DNA of 64,000 nt from Euryodendron excelsum (Eukaryota; Streptophyta; Magnoliopsida; Ericales; Pentaphylacaceae): assembly GCA_033060915.1 (NCBI GenBank), contig CM065394.1:33022001-33086000 (forward strand). Direction: 5' to 3'. Numbering within the stretch: the first letter of the stretch is position 1; every line of letters begins with the position of its first letter. Below, piece after piece: positions 38,301 through 49,257 of the stretch. The position numbers were made by a program, and so were the translations under genes. Under the pieces are notes generated by a model. It saw only the letters and a program-made list of their open reading frames with translations, had not been told where the DNA came from and did not search any database.

Positions 38301-41300
38301 ATAATTAAATAAATTTTGAATAATACTTAATTCCCGTGAATTGCACGAGTTAACCCCTAGTATATATATAAAAGTTGTGTTTACTCTTATATTTTGTCTC
38401 TCTCCTACGTGGCACTCTAAATGTTTAGATACTTTTAAAATACCACGCCATAAGGACAATTTATTAGATAACTATTGAATTTATTATTTTATTAAACTAA
38501 CTGTAATAATTTTGCATGATATATATATAAAAGATAAGATAAAATTAGTTTTGTAATATAGATAAGATACATATATATCATATCAGATTGTCAGGACTCT
38601 TTCTGAATTTAATATCTATAAAAAAGAAGTGATTATAATTAAATAAAATATTATATATATATATATATATAAATATCTATTTACATTTTAGATATATGAT
38701 ATGATGTATTGGTTTTGTAAGATATATATATATATATAAGATTAGTTTTGTAAGATAGATAAGATATATATATAATATCAGATTGTGAGAACTTTTTCTG
38801 AACTTAATATTTAAAAATGTGATTATAATTAAATAATATACATATATGTCAATATCTATTTATATTTTAAAGATACAATACGATTGTTTAATTAAATATT
38901 ATAAATTTTAAATTAACTATTTATGATTTGAACAACTCTTATTCCCGTGTATTACACGGGTTGACACCTAATTTTAATACGCAGTAGCTTAGAATACTAT
39001 CACCTAAGCTGAGAAGTGGAATTCCTCTGGCTTAGGTCGGAGGAAATCCATGTCTAGACATAATAAAATATGAGAAAAGATTCTAGGGGTGCAGGAATTA
39101 CCTCACACCAAGCTGCCACATTTTATAATTGTCTTTGTCTACTTCAGCTGCCCTAAATTCTTAGCACCATTTATAGAATTACTCTTATCTTTTGCAGATA
39201 CTCAAATAAAAAAAACAAAAAAACATGAATACAGAACAAAATAGTGCATGTGTTGTCACAAGGCAATAACAATTTCTATTGCCTAGGTTAGAGGAAATTT
39301 CTATTCATAAATATTATAGCCCATGTTAATAAATGCGTGTGATATGAGTAAAAAAAAAAAGGGAATAAGAAAAGTATTATATATTCAATTTTATGGGCAA
39401 GGATTTACCATAGTTATATATTTTCAACTCTTTTTGGTCTTAGGCCCATATAGAATATCATGTGATCAAAATGTCAGGTTACCATTTAATGTGTCTCATT
39501 GTAGAGATCATAGATACCAAAAACCACTATCATTTATTTATTGTATCCATTCGATTTTTCCCGAAACAATTTAATGTTCTTACTATGATTAGAAGTATCT
39601 ATTCTCTACACATCTTGCAATTTCAATGAATTTTACACTTACTTTGAAACCCGGATTTTCAGTTGAAAAAATAAAAAAAAAATGTGAGAGAAAAAAGAAA
39701 AAAAATACTCTTTTATTTTGTTTTTTTTTTTCACTGAAAATTCAGGTTTTAAACGAACCGGCAAAGAAATTTTGAAACACAAAAATTTTGTTTTAAGAAG
39801 GGTATAATTAAATCCTTTATTGATCAAATAGCGAGAGACATGACTTGCTCAACAACCAAAATATGTGACAATAGTTCCAGCCCAACTAGTGTGACGGCCT
39901 AACCTATCGAAAAATTATCTCACGTACATATAATATGATATGTCCACACTCGTTTCTTATATATCCGGATTTATTTGATATGTTTGTTTTTTATAGATCA
40001 AGAAAAATGGCCAGTACTCAGGCAATATTAATTTTTTAATACTTATCTCTATTAAATTATGATATTGTGTTTTCTATTACATTAACAACATTAATTGTTT
40101 TAATGGCGAGACTTTTTAAAAAATAAATTTCACACGGTAAATTTGATAGGCACAAGTATTGAAGAAGTTTGTACAATCAACTTTTTTCATAAATTGGACA
40201 TGCCGTATAACGGTTCCTAGCTAGCTATAGCTAATTAATTTTTCTTTCACTGTTTGCATAATTAGTTGTTAAATTTTCTTCCTGCTTCTACTTGAAATAA
40301 ATAAATAAATAAATAAAACATTACACATAGTGTTCGTTTGATACAATTGTTTTTTTTCACTTTTTTAGGTTGGCTTTTTTTGTTTGTAAGCAAAAAAAAA
40401 AAACAAATTTATTTAGTTTTTATTATTTTGTTTGCTTATCTTAGATTATAAAAAACTAAAAAAAAAAAAATTGTACCAAACGTAATATAGTCCAATTAGT
40501 GACAATAAATTGGGTTGGGCAATATAGGGCTATGGAATGACAGAGGCAGGGCCGGTGCTGGCAATGTGCTTGGCGTTTGCAAAGGAACCATTCGAGATCA
40601 AGTCAGGCGCTTGTGGGACTGTCGTGAGGAACGCCGAGATGAAGATCGTCGACCCCGACACCGGTGCTTCTCTGCCCCGGAACCTGCCAGGAGAAATTTG
40701 CGTTAGAGGTGACCAAATCATGAAAGGTATATATATAAGTGTGTGTGTGTGAGTGTGTGTGCATATATATTTTCTTATATATCTCTACTGTCATCTATAT
40801 ATATATATGGAAGATGGGTCATTCAGAAACAATCCATTCTAAGAAGTTTGCAAAATATTCAGGCTATCTAAACGATCCCGAGGCCACAGAGAGGACAATA
40901 GACAAAGAAGGCTGGTTACACTCCGGCGATATAGGCTACATCGACGACGACGATGAGGTCTTCATTGTTGATCGGCTGAAAGAACTGATCAAATATAAAG
41001 GGTTCCAAGTAGCACCTGCCGAGCTTGAAGCCTTGCTCCTAAACCATCCCAACATCTCAGATGCTGCTGTGGTTCCGTAAGTACATATAGTAGATAAAAG
41101 CTCGTTGCAAGACTCATCACTATATACATATATACTTAAGGAAAACGTATATTTGCTAGATTCATCTCGCTTTCATAGCTTGCATATACATATATGTATA
41201 TATGTATACATGTATATAGATATATAATTAATTTGCCTATTAGATGAGTGTAGAGAGATGTTTCGCAATATCCTAGTTAACAAAAGAAGGTTGCAGATAA

Positions 41301-41961
41301 GAGAAAAAAGCTGAATAGGGATAGAATGAGAGATAAGAATGAAAAAAGAAAATGAATGAGTTTACCAGCCAAGGAAATAAATTAGAAATTAGGATACAAA
41401 GACCAAGCTCAACATCTCCCTTTGTACCATAATGACGTGGTAATGACAGTTTTGTAATTAATATGCATTTTGATGGGTTCTTTATTGTAAAGTGATAGGA
41501 CCACAACTTAGACATATCATTGTGGTGATAAATTCTGTATCAATTTTCTGATTGTATACCATTACTCTCTCTATATATATATAGAGACGTGAAGTTAATG
41601 TTGAGCTCTTAAAAACTCTGTATGTTTCAGCATGAAAGATGAATTAGCAGGAGAGGTTCCAGTTGCTTTTGTTGTGAGATCAAATGGTTCCGAAATCACC
41701 GAGGATGAAATCAAGCAATACATCTCCAAACAGGTTTGACACAAACATGTTTGTTAGTACGATGTTTGCATTAGTTTCTTATTTTAGACTCTTATATAGT
41801 TATATATATATATATATATATTACCATGTGATGTTATGTAGGTGGTTTTCTACAAAAGAATTAAATGCGTGTTCTTCATCGATGCCGTCCCGAAGGCACC
41901 GTCTGGCAAAATCTTGAGGAAGGACTTGCGAGCAAGATTAGCAGCTGGTTTTCCAAACTAA
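35393..41961 (+). CDS. 4CL: 4-coumarate--CoA ligase, 6 exons, 542 aa
   Basis: Exons: 35393-35984, 37039-37439, 40528-40726, 40863-41076, 41631-41733 and 41842-41961, all in frame. The enzyme activates 4-coumarate and related acids to CoA thioesters via an adenylate, the branch point into lignin and flavonoids. AMP-binding box I reads [10 protein letters not shown] (residues 189-198; most family members have Leu where this has Phe). GYGMTEAG starts at 332, box II reads GEICVRG (386-392), and the catalytic Lys is K526 in [14 protein letters not shown] (236-243) and [11 protein letters not shown] form the usual substrate pocket. Length and motifs fit an intact 4CL. The acceptor of exon 3 (AATATAG) has a weak pyrimidine tract and follows a MITE-like insertion closely. 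Intron 2 is 3.1 kb and filled with repeats. Confidence 0.96.
37845..38971 (+). mobile_element. Two Helitron-like units in 4CL intron 2
   Basis: Two related units lie back to back: about 37845-38360 and 38361-38971. Both begin after (TA)n with AAAGTTGTGTTT. They end in a small hairpin (CCCGTGTATTACACGGG at 38944-38960; a diverged one at 38333-38349), then 7 bases, then CTAG or CTAA followed by T. A 3' hairpin plus CTRR before T is the hallmark of Helitron ends. The 5' TC end was not located and there is no Rep/helicase, so these would be non-autonomous. Confidence 0.65.
39642..39755. mobile_element. Small inverted-repeat element in 4CL intron 2
   Basis: The left arm 39642-39671 (TTTGAAACCCGGATTTTCAG...) pairs imperfectly with 39726-39755 (...CTGAAAATTCAGGTTTTAAA). 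The A/T-rich loop is about 55 bp. It is a MITE-like foldback with no coding. Confidence 0.6.
40330..40493. mobile_element. MITE-like element just before 4CL exon 3
   Basis: The ends are GTTCGTTTGATACAATTG and the inverted AATTGTACCAAACGTAA, about 20 bp of imperfect terminal inverted repeat around an A/T-rich core. It ends about 35 bp before the exon 3 acceptor, so it lies in the branch-point region. Confidence 0.65.
41445..41572. mobile_element. Half copy of the GGGTAATG MITE family, 4CL intron 4
   Basis: Corresponds to the right half of the elements at 42475-43188 and 47051-47360: a TTGTAATTAATA...AAAGTGATAGG stretch, then GATAAATTCTGTATC and ATTGTATACCATTAC. No left arm was found. Confidence 0.6.
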
Positions 41962-42474
41962 TTTACAGGGTCCTGTATTTTCTGCCTCCACAATATGTAA
42001 AGCAGTGGCACAAACTAGTCCCCTGATGAAGTACAGTTGCAGCGAAACCTCTAATAAGTTGATGTCAATTTGATCAAATGTGTGTAAAAACTAAATTAAA
42101 AGAACTTGAACATGTTAAATCATATTATTTCTACTATTTCAGCTTTCATGGGGTTTTGATAAAGCTAGGGAGTAAAAAAAAAAACCCACATTTATTTGGG
42201 TCTGTATTAGATGATATATCATAATTGTTACCATAGAAGTTCCTTTCTTGATGCGGTGGGTCAATGCAGCAAATGGTAGTCTATCAAAGCATGTTTTCAA
42301 TTTGAATGTTGATATGTGTATTTGTACATGGTTTTACAAACCCAACCGCTACTTCGCATTCAAAATCCCAAGATATTATACACATTGAGACTTTGCAACA
42401 ACCTAAATTGATAATGTTTACCACGAATCTAGTTCCCTCTCAAACACAAAAATGTTCAAAAATAATACAAGATA
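41962..42474. other. 4CL 3' region
   Basis: Probably 3' UTR and downstream spacer; no other gene was seen. No polyadenylation site can be placed with certainty. Confidence 0.4.
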
Positions 42475-43188
42475 GGGTAATGCTATACAAACAAGAAAAA
42501 TTTATACAGAAACTCTCACCAGAATGATGTGGTTGGATAAGATTAATTTACTTTAAAATAAAACATCTATCATAATGACTTTTAATTACAATAATGTCAC
42601 TGCTACATTATTCTTGTGGGTTTTTTGTACATATTTTTTTTAGGAAGAATAGCATTTTCGTACAAGATACTATTCAATTTAATTAAGAAGTTAAAACTTC
42701 CAGGAATGTTAAAGAAAAATGCTAATTTTCAAAGTGACCTATTAAAATTCATCAAAACCAAGTTTTTGCTATCCTTTGATCTCAGAAATTGTCCTATGGG
42801 TACATGGGCCCATGTAGGGAGGATGCCAAGATTTTATCTCTAGAGGAGCCGAAAACAGCTCTATAATTAAATTACTACACATAATACAAGCTATATTATT
42901 ATATGAATTTTTTTAAATATATATATATATATATATTTAGTTTTACTTAAGACATGACAATAAAATACTACCAAAAAAATTAATTTTTCATTAATTTTTA
43001 ACATTTCAATATGGCAAGAACATTTCATTAATTTCACTATAGCACAACATAACATATTAATTAGGAAGGGCACATAATATAGAAAACTATCATGTTTGGT
43101 AATTTATTTTAAAGTGAGAGACTCTCATTCAACAACATTATTATGTAGATAAATTTTGTATAAATTTTTTGATTGTATAACATTACCC
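42475..43188. mobile_element. Long-arm MITE beginning GGGTAATG
   Basis: The left arm, from 42475 (GGGTAATGCTATACAA...), pairs over about 100 bp with the right arm ending at 43188 (...TTGTATAACATTACCC). Flanking ATA is present on both sides (42472-42474, 43189-43191), a possible 3-bp target duplication. It is larger than the sister copy at 47051-47360 and may carry internal extra DNA, including the (TA)n at about 42919-42938. Confidence 0.75.
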
Positions 43189-43192
43189 ATAT

Positions 43193-43600
43193 TGTGGGCG
43201 TAAATGCCAAAATTCTGTAAATCAAATAAGTCCACCATGAAAGGTGGGCATGACATGTATAAAAACAAACCCAATACTTATAAAGATTAGTCCAAAGGCC
43301 ATGAAAGACCCCAAAATTGAAGAAATCCAATCCGACCAAGGAAAATCCAACACCATCTTGGATTAAAGAAAGATAAAACTCATAAAGAATGTGATTGAAG
43401 AACAATCCTAGGAGTAAAACCTCTGAAGAGCAAGGTACGCATTATTGAGAGTTATAATAGACTTTTTTATTTCAATTTACTTGAATTAAGCTTGTTTAAC
43501 TTAATTTTTAAAGTGCCATCGATTCAAAGAGAGTTGACGCATTTTCACTCTGTTCTTATAGGCTTTTGAATGTTCACCTTCAAAATTCACTATGCGGATC
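43193..43600 (+). repeat. Diverged LTR fragment related to the 20.8-27.1 kb element
   Basis: Shares, in order, GCAAGGTACGCA, GAGAGTTATAATAGA, TTAAGCTTGTTTAACTTA, AAGTGCCATCG and TTGACGCATTTTCACT with the LTRs at 20759-21290 and 26593-27131. It starts with TGTGGG at 43193 like them. Its right end and a target duplication could not be fixed. It is likely a solo LTR or fragment. Confidence 0.65.
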
Positions 43601-44395
43601 AGGGCACACCAAAAATCTCATCTATACATATAATTATATAGGAACTAAGTAGGATAAAGCGGGAGCTTTTTATTTGTTGTTGGAGAGCCATTCTACATGT
43701 AAATTTTTTGAAGTTGAGGGGCACATAAGGAGGTTAATTCAAAGCTAACGGGGGCCATGGCCGCGGCCTTACGGTAGCTTCATCCATGGGGCCATGACCA
43801 CCCTTGGTCTTAATATAGGTTCGTCCATGAGCCCATGTACCCACCAATAGAAAACAAATATATGAGATATTAGGTCTTGCACTTATCTGATATCTTGCAA
43901 CTATTGGGATAATTATTATCCTTTGTAGACTTAATAAGACATGGCACAACACGACTGCCTTAACTTAAGTACGAAGAGGGGATATTGATCTAAGTTCAAA
44001 AAACAAAAAAAAAAAACAAGAGGGATATGGACATTTGTCTACAGCCCGCAAAAACCGCCCAAAATGGCTCTTTATTTTCATAAATAATAAACCTTGGGAT
44101 CCTAGTGTAGACCTTCAGAGCTTGGTGAGTGAATATTTTAGGCCTGATTGAAATTGCAGCCGGGTTTGAGATATGTGGTAGTGTAGCCCGAACTGAATCC
44201 GGCCCGGCCCATGTTGACCAATGACTTGTACAACAGTAACAGTGAAGTAGAAAAAAGCCAGAAAGGAGAGGGCCCAGTTCGAACTTCCAATGAGAGAAGG
44301 TATCTTCCGAGCTAAGCCTCTTGTAGGGTTCTGGAGACCGCTTCCAATTGCATAGAGAATTAGAGAGCAGAATTCCGAAGAAGAGGCTGCGGAAT

Positions 44396-45491
44396 ATGGC
44401 ACAAGAATCAATCCCTGATCTTGAATTCGTAGACGATCTCTACTTCTCAGCACTCTCTAATGAAAACGAAGATCAGATGTACCCAATATCAGATGAAAAG
44501 TATGCAGAAGAGCTGCAATTCCAAGAGGCTGTAATGGTCTCTGTCATCACTTCCCAAGCGGCAAACGGTGCTGCTCCCCCATTGACGATCCAAGAAAGCT
44601 CTGCACCAAACCCAGAACCAGAACCAGTTGAGAAAGCAAAAGATGTAGGGGAATCATCCCACGGCTTCTGCGAGATTTGCGTAGAGAAGAAAGAAACCGA
44701 TGAGATGTTCCGAATCGATAGCTGCTCTCACTCCTTCTGTTCCGACTGCATAATCAAGCATGTCACCATGAAAATCCAAGAGAACATGAAAGTTGTCATG
44801 TGCCCAGGTTGGGATTGCAAAGGCGTGCTTGAATTCGATGCTTGCAGGCCGAGGATGTCCACTGAAGTGGCTGAGCGGTGGGATGAGGTGTTGTGTGAAT
44901 CCATGATTCCTGAATCGGAAAAATTTTACTGTCCCTTCAGGGATTGTTCGGCCATGTTGATTAACGACGATGATGGAGAACGAATTCGGGAGTCTGAATG
45001 TCCTATATGCCACAGATTGTTCTGTGCAGTGTGTTATGTGCCGTGGCATGCTGGGATTGAGTGCGAAGAGTTTCAGAGATTAAATGAAGATGAGAGAGGT
45101 AGGGAAGATCTCCTAGTGAGAGAACTTGCTAAGAGTAATAGCTGGATGAGATGCCCTCACTGCAAATTCTATGTTGAGAAAACAGAGGGTTGTTTGCATA
45201 TGAATTGCAGGTAAAGTCTTTTACAAGATTAATCTTTTAAGACTAATCAAAACTACTGTTATATATATATATATATATATGTATGCAACTGGGTAGGACT
45301 TAGTTTGGGCAGTTTCCATCTAGATGGAGAATTCTGAACCCAACCCACCTGCTATGTTTTGATTGTTCACATATGAAGTTTTGTGCTCGGTGCATGGTTT
45401 TGATTGCAGGTGTGGATTCCAATTTTGCTATGCGTGTGGAGCGACTTGGAGTCAAACTCACGGCGGTTGTCAGACTCAGGCAGCAGCATGA
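44396..45491 (+). CDS. RBR-type E3 ubiquitin ligase (RING1-IBR-RING2), 2 exons, 298 aa
   Basis: Exons 44396-45210 and 45410-45491 join within the Arg codon of MNCRCGF. The N-terminal 90 residues are acidic and Pro/Glu-rich and start MAQESIPDLEFVDDLYFSAL. RING1 uses C92, C95, C110, H112, C115, C118, C136 and C141. The IBR domain uses C179, C184, C202, C205, C210, C213, H218 and C223. RING2 uses C253, C256, C271, C273, C278 and C281, with C266 in TEGCLHMNC as the likely catalytic cysteine that takes ubiquitin from the E2. RBR ligases work as RING-HECT hybrids. The protein ends soon after RING2 and lacks an Ariadne domain, so it belongs to the short plant RBR group. An in-frame ATG at 44348 would add 16 residues; I prefer 44396 because its product begins like plant relatives. 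Confidence 0.93.
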
Positions 45492-46200
45492 TTGGCAATG
45501 TAGAGAGTTCTCCTGATCCTAATAGTCAATGTTATCCACTCAAGGTCCAAGTCCTCTTTTTGGGTTGGGTTGCTCTGTTTTCTCTCTGTTTGTCTATTTA
45601 CCTCAAAGAGAGGAATGAACATAAATTTGTGGAGACTCTCCGTCATGCATGTATATTTATATTTATATATACCATCAGGCAACTAGTTTTGAGTTCAATG
45701 TTAAATGTCTAGTAGTCTTTTTCATCCAAGCTCACAGCATACCCTGTGGCCGCCTGAAAGGCAAGAGATCTTATTAATGTTTTTACCACTAGTAAAGAAT
45801 TTGTACATTACCCAAACCTAGATAATGAATTGGCTAAGAATGCCTTATAACATGCAGGTGATAGCACAGAAGAACTGGGGTTACCAAGATGTCAAACATT
45901 TCCCAAACCTAGTAATGAGTTTGATGTTGGCATGAATGTTGAGAAGTTGGGTTTCCAGGAAGCCTCCTCTGCTTGGATAGTTGTTTTGCCTTGCTAGACA
46001 GCAGCTCTAGAAATAGGGGGAAGGATTCCAATAGGTCGCCTGAATGGAAGCATTCGCACAAAAAGATAGATCAGTTCGTTTGCAATTGATCTTGGAACAG
46101 AGGACGATGCCACCCCTTTCTTCACAAAACAGAGCAAAACCTTAGGAATTAAAGATCATATGTAATTGGTTTTAAACGAATATGTATGTATATATGTATA

Positions 46201-46241
<41 letters not shown>

Positions 46242-47050
46242 GCTTGTCTTCTTACATGTTGAGATTCAATGGTCATGAACCAAGTCAGGGGAGATTCTTG
46301 CAAGGCAGAACCAACATTGAGTGGCCATGATGGGATATATTATGATGATTATTCACTCATTTCCTAAAACTAATGTGAAAAGTACAAAAATGGTGTATAC
46401 TCCAATGACGGTTTAAATCATGATATGGTTCTTTTATTTAAATTTTTTTTTAGAATTGGATGAAATAAATTTCAAAGTGGGAGATAAAAGATATAGTTTA
46501 TATTTTAGTAAAAAAGATAAACATTTCGGTATCGAAGAAAGGGAAAAATTGAAATAAAATTGATAACAAGTGAAGTTTTAAATTTATTTACTTTTATTAT
46601 AAAAATAGACATCTTGTCCTAACAAAAATTATGTGGGACTCATAGTCCTAATAATGAAAGACTATATCTCATTGCCACTCTTTTCTTGGTTAGAGACCAC
46701 CCTCAAAGCAAAAAGTTGAACATGTCGTCATTGTAGCAAAAAACTAAAACAAAGTAAACTACGCTACTTTCTTTAAAGTTTCTGCTTTCGTATTTTTTAG
46801 AATGACACCTACAGTCCTTCGGATTACTATAATGTCATAAAATGACGATTTCTCCTTACCTCTTTCTCTAATAACAAAATAGAAAATGACCGTTTTATCC
46901 TTCCTACTTTAATAATTGGATGTTGCTCACTATAACGTCGTACAATAACAGAATAAAAAATGACCATTTCATCTGTAAGATTATAAAACAATTTAATGGA
47001 CCATTAACATATTGACACATCATCACCCAAAAAAACCAATAAAACTTGGA
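45492..47050. other. Downstream region of the RBR gene
   Basis: The first part is likely 3' UTR. It holds a (TA)n(GA)n microsatellite at about 46197-46242 and otherwise no gene. Confidence 0.4.
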
Positions 47051-47360
47051 TAATGCTATACAAAGCACAAACAAAAAAAATTCATATAAAATTTATTACT
47101 AGAATGATATAGTTGGATAAGAACCATTTATTTTAGAACAAACACTCATCATGAACATGATGGTTCTTAATTACAAAATAAGAAAAATGTTATTCTTCTA
47201 GAAAAATCTATATAGAAACCCACTAAAATGATATCCAGTAACATTATTGTAATTAAGAATCATCATGATGGATATTTTATTTTAAAGTGAATGACTCTAT
47301 TTAACCGCATCATTATAGTGATAAATTTTATATAAATTTTTTTGTTTGTGTCGCATCATT
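47051..47360. mobile_element. Short copy of the GGGTAATG MITE family
   Basis: The left arm (TAATGCTATACAAAG...) and right arm (...TTTGTGTCGCATCATT) are inverted repeats over roughly 100 bp, including AAAAATTCATATAAAATTTA and its partner. The family is shared with 42475-43188 and 41445-41572. It is 310 bp with no coding. Confidence 0.75.
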
Positions 47361-48612
47361 TTGATTGAATTTTTTATACAAAATTTTTTAAAATAACAAC
47401 AAACCGTTAAAAACTCCCAAGTCTTTGAAGTGCATTCATTTGTATATGATACCCACGCTAGAAGAGAGTTTCTGATGAGTCTTGAGTCTTGACATGTTGA
47501 AAGTCCACGTACCGTTCACGTACCACCAACTAATCAAGCCAAGTCTCTTCATATGTGTGTGTATATATATATATATATACTAGAAATAATTTGTTCTTAC
47601 GACACTCACCAATAAAACTTGAGTGAATCAACCGCATGTTGTGAAATCTGTATTCCTCCCAACTATAATATACACGTGTTATATCTTTAAAATCCTCCAT
47701 TGTCTTATTCTTTTCTCTTCCTCTCTTTGTTACTGATTAGATCTTTTTATTGACAACATCTTTTACTACTCAATAACGTTGATCTCTAGCTTGAAGAGTA
47801 AAAAAAGCCAGGTTGACAAAGCCAATGCTACCAATATAAAAAAAAAAAAAAAAAGTGGCAGTAATTATAACAAAATAAAAATTCTATGCGTGCAGAACAA
47901 AAAAAATAAAATTCACTTTTTTTTTTTTTTAAAACATTTGTATCACCCAATGGGCATCCCTTCACCAATAAGGGCAATGACCCAGTAAACTGCCTAACCT
48001 TGTAATTCAAACAATTATTTCCTAGACAGAAATAGTCAATTTCAACAGTTAAAAACTAGAAGTCATTCATATTAGTAATTATATATATATATATATATAT
48101 AAGTTGTGTTTGCCTTTATATTTTTTTTTCTCTCATATGTGACGCTTTAAATACTTTGATATTTTTAAAATGCTATGTCAGGGGCAATTGATTAGATAAC
48201 TATTGAATTTATTCAATCTATTATATTTATTTTGTAACATATATATATGTATGTATAAGATACTATTAGTTTTGTAAAAAAGATAAAATACATATATAGT
48301 ATATAAGATTATTAGAACTCTTTCTGAACTTAATATCTAAAAAAATGTGATTATAATTAAATAAAATACCACATATATATATATATATATATATCTACTT
48401 ACTTTTTAAATTAAATAAAGTGATTGTTAGGATTCTTTTTAGTTCTATTCTTAATTATTGTGAATTTTAGATTAATTACTTATTATTCATCTCTCTCCTA
48501 CGTAATACTTTAAATGCTCTGATACTTTTAAAATGTCACATCACAAGGACAATTGATTAGATAACTATTGAATTTATTTTTTTTATTCAGTTGACTGTAT
48601 TAATTTTGTAAG

Positions 48613-48643
<31 letters not shown>

Positions 48644-48965
48644 CAAATTGTCAGGACTCTTTCTGAACTTAATTAAATAAAATATTATTTATATATCAAT
48701 ATATATTTACATTTTAGAGATACTATATGATTGTATTCTTAATTATTGTGAATTTTAGATTAACTATTGTAAGCACCTCATTTTTGACCGCTCGGCAGTC
48801 TACACTCCGTCCAGACTTGTTTTCAAGTCATTATGGACATATTCCAATCGAAACCAATCCTCTAGTCCAAATTCCGTCTTTCCATCGCTTCGCGGGCCTG
48901 TCAGGCCCAAATAGAGGCAAAATAACCAAAATGCCCTTAGGGGCATTGTCCTTTCTTATTCCAAT

Positions 48966-49250
48966 TCCAATCCCTCTCTCGAGACAGTTTATTTCTCGAG
49001 ACGGTCCGAGTAGCAAAACTACTCACACAGCCGTTAGAGTGGTGGAAACAGTCACACCGTTAGAGTGACGGAAACACTCAAAACCCAGGCACGTCTCTTC
49101 GGAGTCGGTAAGACCCCTTTCCAATCCCTCTCTCGAGACAGTTTATTCCTCGAGATGGTTCCAATCCAGGCACGTCTCTTCGGAGTCGGTAAGACCCCTT
49201 TCCAATCCCTCTCTCGAGACAGTTTATTCCTCGAGACGATCCGAGTAGCA
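48966..49250. repeat. 81-bp tandem repeats within the long LTR
   Basis: CAGGCACGTCTCTTCGGAGT occurs at 49086 and again at 49167, a period of 81 bp. CCAATCCCTCTCTCGAGACA occurs at about 48966, 49120 and 49201. The block ends right at the inner insertion. Confidence 0.85.
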
Positions 49251-49257
49251 AAACTAC

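Noticed and set aside
44654..45049. 131-aa minus-strand frame opposite the RBR exon
   Set aside because: A shadow of the GC-richer RBR coding exon.
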